NCBI GenBank assembly: GCA_000721275.1
Contig: JOFO01000038.1
Coordinates: forward strand, 1 to 63,917
Reading direction: 5' to 3'
Length of the DNA stretch: 63,917 nucleotides
Origin: Microtetraspora glauca
GTDB taxonomy: Bacteria > Actinomycetota > Actinomycetes > Streptomycetales > Streptomycetaceae
Shown here piece after piece: positions 43,806-51,135 of the stretch. The notes beneath the pieces are model-generated. The model did no database searches. It saw only the letters and a program-made list of their open reading frames with translations, and was not told the DNA's origin. The translations under genes were made by a program, and so were the position numbers. Position 1 is the first letter of the stretch. Each line of letters opens with the position of its first letter.

Positions 43806-45089
43806 GTGACCCGCTGCCACGACGTGCTCGGCATCGGCTTCGGCCCGGCCAACCTCGCTCTCGCCATCGCCCTGGAAGAAGAGGGGTACGACCTGGACGT
43901 CCGCTTCCTGGAGGCCCGCCCCGGGCCGTCCTGGCAGAGCGCGATGATGCTCGACGGCTCGGACATCCAGAACCACCCCGTGCGCGACCTGGTGTCGCTG
44001 CGCAACCCGCGCAGCCGCTACAGCTTCATCAACTACCTCTTCGAGCAGGGACGGCTGCTCGACCACCTCAACCTCCCCATGGAGTTCCCGCTGCGCAAGG
44101 AGTACGCGCAGTACGTGACGTGGGCGGCCGGCCACTTCGACCGGCTCGTCGACTACGGCACGCGCGTCACCGCCGTCACGCTCGGCCCGGACGACGAGGG
44201 CCGGCCGCGCTACACCGTCACCACCTCCGCCGGGGAGACCCTGCACGCGCGGGTCCTGGTCGTCGGGACCGGGCGCGCCCCGTACATCCCGGAGCCGTTC
44301 GACACGGTGGACTCGCCGCGCGTCTTCCACCTGACGCGCTACCTGCCCGCCCTGCGGGAGCTGGAGGAGGCGGGTGTGGCGCCGCGGCGGGTGACGGTGG
44401 TCGGCGGCAGCCAGAGCGCCGTGGAGCTGACCCTGGACCTGGCGCGGCGCTACCCGGCGGCCGAAGTGACCACCCTTGTGCGGTCGCTGACGCTGCGTGA
44501 GAAGGACACCAGTCCGTTCAGCGAGGAGGGGTACTTCCCCGGCTTCACGGACTACTACTACGCGGCCTCCCGCGAACGGAAGGACGCCATCGACCAGTTC
44601 ATGCGGCTGACGAACTACTCGTCCGCCGACGGCGACGTGCTGCGGGAGCTGTACCGGCTGATCTACGAGCAGCGGCTCGACGGCGAGCAGCGGGTGTTCG
44701 TCAGCGGCAGCCGCCAGGTGCGGTCCCTGGAGGCGGACGAGGACGGCGTCCGGATGCACGTGGACGAGCTGAACACCGGGGAGTCCGAGGTCCACGAGGC
44801 CGACGTCGTCGTGCTGGCCACCGGCTTCCGCGACCTCGGTCCGGCCGCCCACCAGGAGCGGGTGCCGGCGCTGATGCGGGACGTCGCCGACGCGTTCGCC
44901 TTCGACCCGCACGGCTACCTGAGCGTCGGACCGGACTACGAGGTGCGGCCGGTGGCGCCGGAGACGCCGCCGCTGTTCCTCAACGGCCTGTGCGAGTCCA
45001 GCCACGGCATCGGCGACGCCGGTTCGTTCAGCCTGCTGTCGCTGCGCGCCAAGGTCATCGCCGAGAGCCTCCGGAAGCGGCTGCCGTGA
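43806..45089 (+). CDS. L-lysine N6-hydroxylase
   Basis: 427 residues from GTG 43806 with AAGGGGGA upstream. Class B flavin N-hydroxylase marks: FAD site [21 protein letters not shown] site [17 protein letters not shown], and VVLATGF near the C-terminus. This family hydroxylates the side-chain amine of lysine or ornithine. No siderophore synthetase lies nearby; next to the cupin-MetRS and oxidase genes it is the first enzyme of hydrazine formation (as Spb38), making N6-hydroxylysine. Confidence 0.92.
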   Translation: MTRCHDVLGIGFGPANLALAIALEEEGYDLDVRFLEARPGPSWQSAMMLDGSDIQNHPVRDLVSLRNPRSRYSFINYLFEQGRLLDHLNLPMEFPLRKEYAQYVTWAAGHFDRLVDYGTRVTAVTLGPDDEGRPRYTVTTSAGETLHARVLVVGTGRAPYIPEPFDTVDSPRVFHLTRYLPALRELEEAGVAPRRVTVVGGSQSAVELTLDLARRYPAAEVTTLVRSLTLREKDTSPFSEEGYFPGFTDYYYAASRERKDAIDQFMRLTNYSSADGDVLRELYRLIYEQRLDGEQRVFVSGSRQVRSLEADEDGVRMHVDELNTGESEVHEADVVVLATGFRDLGPAAHQERVPALMRDVADAFAFDPHGYLSVGPDYEVRPVAPETPPLFLNGLCESSHGIGDAGSFSLLSLRAKVIAESLRKRLP

Positions 45090-46291
45090 CGGAGCCTCCG
45101 GAAGCCACCGGGGCGGCCGGCGGCGCCGGGACGGGGGCCCGCGACCGGGCGGCGGGGACGCCGCCGGCGCGGGTGCTCGCCGGGCGGCTCGCCGGCGGGG
45201 TCCTCGGTGCCGGCCTGCTGGTCATGCCGCCGGTCGTCGCCGCCCTGGCGGACGGGGCGGGGCCGCTGCTGTGGGCGGTCCACATCCTGCTGGGCGGTGC
45301 GGTCGCGCTGGTGCTCGGGCTGCTGGTCCGCGCCCGGCTGGGCCCGGCCTCCCTCGCGGGGGCGGTCGGGGCGCTGCTGGGCACCTGGGCGGAGCGGACC
45401 GTGGACGGCGTCTTCGCCGTGGCGTTCACCGCCGGGCAGGCCGCGATCGCCTGGTTCGCGGCGACCGCGCTGCTGACCGCCGCCGACGGGGCGCCGCCCG
45501 CGGCGGGGGCGGACGGGCTGCCGCTCGCCCTCGGGGTGCTCGCCGTCGGCGTGGCGGGGGCGCTGTCCCCGCTGGAGCCGCCGGCGGCGCTGCTCCGGTG
45601 GCGCCCGTGGGCCGCAGGGCTGCTGGCGCTGGCGTGCGCCGCGTGGTTCTGGCCGGCCGACTCCGGGGCGGGCACGGCGCTGGCGCCGTCGGGGTTCTCG
45701 GAGCCGGGCGCGCTGTGGCTGGCGCTCACGGCGCTGTTCTTCGCCGGCGTCGGCTGGGAGACCGTCACCGGGGCCGTCCCGGCGATCGGCGCCGGGCCCC
45801 GGGCCACCGCCGCCGGGGTGGCGCTGGGCACGGGGTACGTGGCGGCCGTCTGCCTCGTCCTGGCGGCGGTCCAGGAGCGGGGCGCCCGCGCCCCGGCGGC
45901 GGCGCCCCTGCGGTGGGTGCTCGCCGTGGCGACGGCCGCCGTGCTCACCTCGTACGTCCTCACCAACGTCCGCACGGCGGCCCGGATCGCGGCGCGCCTG
46001 CGCGCCGGGCCGGCCCCGGCGCTCCCGGCGCTCCCGGCGCGGAAGCCCGCCGCGCCGCTGGTCGTCGCCGTCGGGGCGGCGTGCTGCGCCTTCGCCTGGG
46101 CGGGGGCGCGGGACGGCGGCGTACCCCTGCTGCTGCTCGGTCCGGCCGCCGCGGCGCTGGTCGGCTACGCGCTGGCCGCCGCCGCGGCGGTCCGTCACGG
46201 CGGGCCGCCGCTGCGGGTCGCCGGGGCGCTGCTGCTGGCCGTGCTCACGGGCCTGGCGGTGCTCGCCGTCCCGTTCCTGTCCGGCCCGTGA
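45086..46291 (+). CDS. APC-superfamily-like amino acid transporter
   Basis: 401 residues from GTG 45086, overlapping the hydroxylase stop. About eleven to twelve hydrophobic helices, very Ala/Leu-rich, with the early AGRLAGGVLGAGLLVMPPVV pattern (helix-break Gly region) of amino acid permeases. It could export the amino-acid-like product or import a precursor. A second transporter candidate, the MFS gene, borders the cluster on the left. Confidence 0.8.
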   Translation: MTEPPEATGAAGGAGTGARDRAAGTPPARVLAGRLAGGVLGAGLLVMPPVVAALADGAGPLLWAVHILLGGAVALVLGLLVRARLGPASLAGAVGALLGTWAERTVDGVFAVAFTAGQAAIAWFAATALLTAADGAPPAAGADGLPLALGVLAVGVAGALSPLEPPAALLRWRPWAAGLLALACAAWFWPADSGAGTALAPSGFSEPGALWLALTALFFAGVGWETVTGAVPAIGAGPRATAAGVALGTGYVAAVCLVLAAVQERGARAPAAAPLRWVLAVATAAVLTSYVLTNVRTAARIAARLRAGPAPALPALPARKPAAPLVVAVGAACCAFAWAGARDGGVPLLLLGPAAAALVGYALAAAAAVRHGGPPLRVAGALLLAVLTGLAVLAVPFLSGP

Positions 46292-46362
46292 ACGCGCGCC
46301 GGACCGCACCTCCGCACCACCTCCCTACCTTTCCACCCCCCATCTCCGAGGAGACCCCTCTC

Positions 46363-47613
46363 ATGAACGCCTCGACCCTCGAATCCGAGGTCCGCAGCTA
46401 CAGCCGCAACTGGCCCGTGGTCTTCGACCGGGCGCGCGGCAGCCGGCTCACCGACCGGGACGGCCGGGCCTACCTGGACTTCTTCGCGGGCGCGAGCGCC
46501 CTCAACTACGGCCACAACCACCCCGTGCTGAAGCGGGCGCTGCTCGACTACCTGGAGCGGGACGGGGTGACGCACAGCCTCGACATGCTGACGGTGGCGA
46601 AGGACGACTTCCTGCGCGAGTTCGGGGCGCGGATCCTCGGCCCCCGGCGGCTGGACTACCGGGTCCAGTTCCCCGGCCCGACGGGCACCAACAGCGTGGA
46701 GGCGGCGCTGAAACTGGCCCGCAAGGTGACCGGACGTCAGACCGTGGTGGCCTTCACCGGCGCCTTCCACGGCATGTCGCTGGGGTCGCTCGCCGTCACC
46801 GGGAACGCGTCGAAGCGCGGCGGCGCCGGGGTGCCGCTGGGGCACACCTGGCGGCTCCCGTACGACGGCTTCGCCGGGGGCGAGGTGAACGGCCTGCGGC
46901 TGCTCGACGGCATGCTCGACGACCGCAGCAGCGGCATGGACCTGCCCGCCGCCGTCATCGTGGAGACGGTGCAGGGCGAGGGCGGGGTGAACCCGGCCCG
47001 GGCCGCCTGGCTCGCGGACCTGGCGGAGCTGTGCGACCGCCGGGGCATCCTGCTGATCGTGGACGACATCCAGATGGGCTGCGGGCGGACCGGGCCGTTC
47101 TTCAGTTTCGAGGCGGCCGGCATCACCCCGGACATCGTCTGCCTGTCCAAGTCCCTGAGCGGGTACGGGCTGCCGATGGCGCTGACCCTGTTCCGCACCG
47201 AACTGGACGTGTGGCAGCCGGGCGAGCACAACGGCACCTTCCGCGGCAACAACCCGGCCTTCGTCACCGCGACGGCGGCGCTGCGGGAGTTCTGGGCGGA
47301 CAGCACCCTGGAGAAGCAGACGGAGACGCGCGGCGCGCTCTTCGAGGAGCGGCTGGGCGACCTCGCGGGGCGGTACGCGGCGCAGGTGACGGCGCGGCGC
47401 GGACGCGGCCTGGCGTGGGGCCTGTCCTTCCGGGACCCGGCGACGGCCCGGCTGGTCGCCGACGGGGCCTTCGCCCGGGGCCTGCTGGTGGAGACCTCGG
47501 GTTCCGAGGACGAGGTCGTGAAGCTGCTGCCGCCGCTGACGGCCACGGACGAGGAGCTGGAGGAGGGCCTGGCCGTGCTGCGGGAGTCGGTGGCGGCGGC
47601 GGTCGGGGCCTGA
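46363..47613 (+). CDS. class III aminotransferase, EctB-like (diaminobutyrate type)
   Basis: 416 residues from ATG 46363 (GAGGAG upstream). PLP-dependent class III fold; FFAGASALNYGHNHPVLKRA, FTGAFHGMSLGSLAVTGNAS, VETVQGEGGVN, DDIQMGCGRTG and the PLP Lys in VCLSKSLSGYGLPMA match diaminobutyrate-2-oxoglutarate transaminases. No ectA or ectC is adjacent, so ectoine is not the product. It may supply 2,4-diaminobutyrate, or aminate the 2-aminoadipate semialdehyde released by the oxidase back to lysine. Confidence 0.88.
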   Translation: MNASTLESEVRSYSRNWPVVFDRARGSRLTDRDGRAYLDFFAGASALNYGHNHPVLKRALLDYLERDGVTHSLDMLTVAKDDFLREFGARILGPRRLDYRVQFPGPTGTNSVEAALKLARKVTGRQTVVAFTGAFHGMSLGSLAVTGNASKRGGAGVPLGHTWRLPYDGFAGGEVNGLRLLDGMLDDRSSGMDLPAAVIVETVQGEGGVNPARAAWLADLAELCDRRGILLIVDDIQMGCGRTGPFFSFEAAGITPDIVCLSKSLSGYGLPMALTLFRTELDVWQPGEHNGTFRGNNPAFVTATAALREFWADSTLEKQTETRGALFEERLGDLAGRYAAQVTARRGRGLAWGLSFRDPATARLVADGAFARGLLVETSGSEDEVVKLLPPLTATDEELEEGLAVLRESVAAAVGA

Positions 47614-47646
47614 GGGGCGGGCAGCCGGGGCGCGAGGGGTTCGCGG

Positions 47647-47703
47647 GACGTCACGGGGGACGACACAGGAGACGTCACGCGGGACGTCACGCTGGGACGT
47701 CGC
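47647..47703 (+). repeat. 12-bp tandem repeat, about 4.7 copies
   Basis: The octamer GACGTCAC recurs at 47647, 47671 and 47683, with variants GACGACAC at 47659 and GACGTCGC at 47696. Steps are 12, 12, 12 and 13 bases. It lies in the 100-base gap between the convergent aminotransferase and HxlR genes and is not coding. Confidence 0.8.
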
Positions 47704-47713
47704 CCCCGCGCCG

Positions 47714-48160
47714 TCACCGGGCCGCCGCCGGGGCGGGCTCCTCCTCCGTACGGCCGGGGGCGGCGCCGGGGTCCGGTGCGGGGTCGCCGGCCGGGGCGCG
47801 GCCGGTGAACCAGTGGGTGCGCACCGCGTCGGTGGGCCGGGGGTCGCCGAGCGCGTCGAGGCCCCAGTGCGCCAGGGCCTCGACGACCGGGCGGAGTTCG
47901 GCGCCGCGCGGGGTGAGCTGGTACACGGTCGCGTTGGCGGGCCGTTCCAGGCGGCGGCGCTCGACCAGCTCCTCGCCCTCCAGCTGCTTGAGCCGGCTGG
48001 CGAGGATGTCGGTGGAGACGCCGGGGAGGTCGGCGTGCAGGTCGGTGTACCGCCGCGGGCCGTGCAGGAGCTCCCGGACGATCAGCAGGCTCCAGCGCTC
48101 CCCCACCGCGTCCAGGGCTCGGGCGACGGCGCAGTACTGGTCGTAGCTTCGGCGTGGCAT
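47714..48160 (-). CDS. HxlR-family winged-helix regulator
   Basis: 148 residues from ATG 48160; earlier in-frame starts (48172 ATG, 48178 TTG) exist and none has a clear ribosome site. Core CAVARALDAVGERWSLLIVR ... ELLHGPRRYTDLHADLPGVS is the HxlR/DUF24 winged helix; the C-terminal 45 residues are a Pro/Ala-rich extension. Divergent from alaA, with an inverted repeat between them that is a likely operator. Confidence 0.88.
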   Translation of the reverse strand: MPRRSYDQYCAVARALDAVGERWSLLIVRELLHGPRRYTDLHADLPGVSTDILASRLKQLEGEELVERRRLERPANATVYQLTPRGAELRPVVEALAHWGLDALGDPRPTDAVRTHWFTGRAPAGDPAPDPGAAPGRTEEEPAPAAAR

Positions 48161-48191
48161 GAGGGCCAGCATAGCCAAAAGGTTGGACTTT

Positions 48192-48207
48192 CCAAGTGGG
48201 TACTTGG
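48192..48207. promoter_or_regulatory. inverted repeat between HxlR gene and alaA
   Basis: CCAAGT-GGGT-ACTTGG, a perfect 6-4-6 inverted repeat in the 107-base divergent region, which is unusually AT-rich for this genome. Candidate HxlR operator controlling both genes. Confidence 0.6.
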
Positions 48208-48267
48208 TAGAACGAAGCAGCCACAGCGGCGCGGATGACGGTGACAGTGACGGTCGGGAGGCCGCAG

Positions 48268-49479
48268 ATGACGTTTCGACAGTCCAGCAAGTTGAAGGAC
48301 GTGTGCTACGAGATCCGTGGCCCGGTCGTCGACCAGGCCAACGCCCTCGAGGAGGCGGGTCACAGCGTCCTGCGGCTGAACACCGGCAACCCGGCGCCGT
48401 TCGGCTTCGAGGTGCCGGAGGAGATCCTCCAGGACATCATCCGCAACCTGCCCCAGGCGCACGGCTACAGCGACGCCCGGGGCATCCTCCCGGCCCGGCG
48501 CGCGGTGATGCAGTACTACCAGCAGCGCGGCGTGGCGGGCGTGACCGTCGACGACGTCTACCTGGGCAACGGCGCCTCGGAGCTGATCCAGATGGCCGTG
48601 CAGGCCCTGGTGGACGACGGCGACGAGGTGCTGGTGCCGATGCCGGACTACCCGCTGTGGACCGCCGTGGTGCGGTTCGCCGGCGGCCGGGCCGTGCACT
48701 ACCTGTGCGACGAGGAGGCGGACTGGTTCCCCGACCTCGACGACATCGCCGCGAAGATCACCGACCGCACCAAGGCCATCGTCGTCATCAACCCCAACAA
48801 CCCCACGGGCGCCGTCTATTCGAAGGAGCTGCTGGAGGGCATCCTCGAACTGGCCCGCCGCCACGGCCTGATGGTGCTCGCCGACGAGATCTACGACAAG
48901 ATCCTCTACGACGGCACCGAGCACCACTGCCTGGCCACGCTCAGCGACGACGTCGTGACCCTCACCTTCAACGGCCTCTCCAAGTCCTACCGCGTGGCCG
49001 GATTCCGCAGCGGCTGGCTGGTCGTCTCGGGCCCGAAGGAGCAGGCCGCGGACTACCTGGAGGGCCTGACCATGCTGGCCGGCATGCGGCTGTGCCCGAA
49101 CGTGCCCGCGCAGTACGCCGTCCAGGCGGCGCTCGGCGGCCGGCAGTCGATCCACGACCTGACCCTGCCGAACGGGCGGCTCACCGAGCAGCGCGACGTC
49201 GCCTGGCGGGCGCTGAACGAGATCCCGGGCGTCAGCTGCGTCAAGCCGAAGGGCGCGCTGTACGCCTTCGCCAAGCTCGACCCGGCGGTGCACAAGATCG
49301 TCGACGACGAGCAGCTCGTCCTCGACCTGCTGCTGCGCGAGAAGATCCACCTCGTGCAGGGGACCGGCTTCAACTGGCCGCGCCCGGACCACTTCCGCTT
49401 CGTCACGCTGCCGCGCGCCGACGACCTGGAGACCGCGATCAACCGCATCGGCCGCTTCCTCTCGACGTACCGCCAGTAG
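48268..49479 (+). CDS. alaA: alanine/glutamate aminotransferase AlaA-like
   Basis: 403 residues from ATG 48268 with GGGAGG six bases upstream. Class I/II PLP aminotransferase: NPNNPTGAVY, DEIYDKILYDG and the PLP Lys in FNGLSKSYRVAGFRSGW. It is very like the conserved alanine aminotransferase of actinomycetes, which makes alanine from pyruvate and glutamate. It may be a housekeeping gene inserted between cluster genes, or a second copy serving the pathway. Confidence 0.87.
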   Translation: MTFRQSSKLKDVCYEIRGPVVDQANALEEAGHSVLRLNTGNPAPFGFEVPEEILQDIIRNLPQAHGYSDARGILPARRAVMQYYQQRGVAGVTVDDVYLGNGASELIQMAVQALVDDGDEVLVPMPDYPLWTAVVRFAGGRAVHYLCDEEADWFPDLDDIAAKITDRTKAIVVINPNNPTGAVYSKELLEGILELARRHGLMVLADEIYDKILYDGTEHHCLATLSDDVVTLTFNGLSKSYRVAGFRSGWLVVSGPKEQAADYLEGLTMLAGMRLCPNVPAQYAVQAALGGRQSIHDLTLPNGRLTEQRDVAWRALNEIPGVSCVKPKGALYAFAKLDPAVHKIVDDEQLVLDLLLREKIHLVQGTGFNWPRPDHFRFVTLPRADDLETAINRIGRFLSTYRQ

Positions 49480-49611
49480 GGCTCCGCCGCAGCGGAACCC
49501 GGGCGCGAATTCCGGCCAATTCAGCGCCGCCCCTCCCGATTTGACGCAACGGCGGGCCGAGGGCGGCCCGGCCGGGCAAGCTTGGATCTTGAACGACCGT
49601 GCACGGCTCCA

Positions 49612-49643
49612 CGTACGGCACCCCCCGCACGTGGTGCCGTACG
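49612..49643 (+). other. hairpin in the leader of the ATP-grasp gene
   Basis: Perfect 11-bp stem (49612-49622 with 49633-49643) and 10-base loop, 43 bases before the TTG start of the ATP-grasp gene. It could be the alaA terminator or a leader structure. Confidence 0.6.
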
Positions 49644-49686
49644 CGCCGACCTCGCACCGCATCCGCACTCCACCGGAGGAGCTCCG

Positions 49687-50985
49687 TTGAACCGTCAGAG
49701 CGAACGCCCGCCCGCCGTGATCGTCATGAGCGACCTGGCGGCCCTCGCCCGCCAGCACCGCCTGATCACCGACATCGCGGAGCGCGGGCTGGCGCCGCTG
49801 GTCGTCGTCGGCCCCACCACCGACCTGGCGAAGCTGACCGGACACATCGCGGACCCGGCCCACCCGCTCTCCCGGATCGAGGCCGTCCGCCAGTTCCCGG
49901 ACGCCGTGATCGCCGGTGTCCTCGCGTCCGTGCAGGACTGGATCGCCGACTACGACATACGCGGCGTGATCTGCAGCGGCGAGGTCTTCGTCGACCCGTG
50001 CGGGGTGCTCTCCGAGGCGCTGGGCCTGCCCGGCCCCGGCGCCTGGGCGGCCCGGGTCTGCCGCGACAAGGTCATGCAGCGCGTCATCCTCCGCGACCAC
50101 GGCCCCGCCTGGCGGGCGTTCGCGCCCCACCAGCGGGAGTCGGCCGCCGCCGACGCGTACCCCGCCGTCGTCAAGCCGGCCGGGCGGATGTTCAGTTCGG
50201 GCGTCGTCCGGGTCGAGAACGACGAGGAGCTGCGGGCCGCGCTCGCCGCGTACGAGCCGGACGAGACGATCCTCGTGGAAGAGCTGGTCACCGGACCCGA
50301 GTTCTCCGTCGAGGCCCTCGTCCACCGCGGCGAACTGCTCTGGAGCGGCGTCACCGCCAAGCTCACCAACGAGGACGACAGCCGCTACTTCACGGAGATC
50401 GGCCACACCAGCCCCGCCGACGTGCCGCTCGCGCACTCGGACGCGCTCGTCGCCGCCAACGCCGCGATCCTCAAGGCGCTGCGCTTCGACAGCGGCATCA
50501 CCCACGCCGAGTTCCGGCTCCGCGACGGCCAGCCGGTCCTCATGGAGATCGCCGCCCGGCTCCCCGGCGACGCCATCACCATGATGTGGCACCTGGCCAC
50601 CGGCAAGCCCATCGAACCGGCCATCGTCGACCTCGCGCTCGGCGTGCGCCCCGACTACCCGGCCCCCACCCGCCGGGCCGTCCAGCGCTTCGTCGAGCAC
50701 ACGCCCGGCCGGCTGACGGACGTGCGGTACGACGGCGAGCCGGTCTCCTGGATCGTCGACGACGCGGTCTGGCCCCTCGTCGAGGCCACCACCCCGGACG
50801 CGCCCGCCCGCTGCGCCTCGGTCATGGTGGCCCTCGCCCGCGGTTCCCGCCTCGGCGCCCTCCACGACTCGTCCGGCCGCTCGGCCTACGTCGTGGCGGA
50901 CCTCCCTTGGGACGCCGACCCGGTCGCCGAGGTCCGCGCCTACACGGACCGCGTCGAGCTGACGATCGAACCGGACCCGGCGTAA
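49687..50985 (+). CDS. ATP-grasp ligase
   Basis: 432 residues. TTG 49687 is the start, supported by GGAGGA six bases upstream and by the immediately following conserved beta strand PPAVIVMSDLAALARQ. ATP-grasp core: YPAVVKPAGRMFSSGVVRV, ILVEELVTGPEFSVEALVHR and the metal-binding FRLRDGQPVLMEIAARLPGD. Related to L-amino acid and carboxylate-amine ligases. In this context it likely makes an amide or hydrazide bond between an amino acid and the hydrazine building block, or finishes the product. Confidence 0.88.
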   Translation: MNRQSERPPAVIVMSDLAALARQHRLITDIAERGLAPLVVVGPTTDLAKLTGHIADPAHPLSRIEAVRQFPDAVIAGVLASVQDWIADYDIRGVICSGEVFVDPCGVLSEALGLPGPGAWAARVCRDKVMQRVILRDHGPAWRAFAPHQRESAAADAYPAVVKPAGRMFSSGVVRVENDEELRAALAAYEPDETILVEELVTGPEFSVEALVHRGELLWSGVTAKLTNEDDSRYFTEIGHTSPADVPLAHSDALVAANAAILKALRFDSGITHAEFRLRDGQPVLMEIAARLPGDAITMMWHLATGKPIEPAIVDLALGVRPDYPAPTRRAVQRFVEHTPGRLTDVRYDGEPVSWIVDDAVWPLVEATTPDAPARCASVMVALARGSRLGALHDSSGRSAYVVADLPWDADPVAEVRAYTDRVELTIEPDPA

Positions 50986-51135
50986 GGGACCGGCGCGGGG
51001 CCGGGCGGACCGGCGCCCGGCCCCGGCCCGGCCCCCTCCCCGGACCCACACCCGCGCCGCCCGCCGCACCCGGTCCCGCGCGGGCCGGGGCTCCGGAGAG
51101 CACTCCCGGGCGGCTTGGCTAAAGTGGCCGCTCTC

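Noticed and set aside
43806..45089. Hydroxamate siderophore cluster from the lysine N6-hydroxylase
   Set aside because: No IucA/IucC-type synthetase or hydroxylamine acyltransferase with siderophore receptor genes; the cupin-MetRS and oxidase genes give a better explanation.
46363..47613. Ectoine biosynthesis from the EctB-like gene
   Set aside because: No ectA, ectC or ectD is adjacent; the gene lies inside the hydrazine-type cluster.
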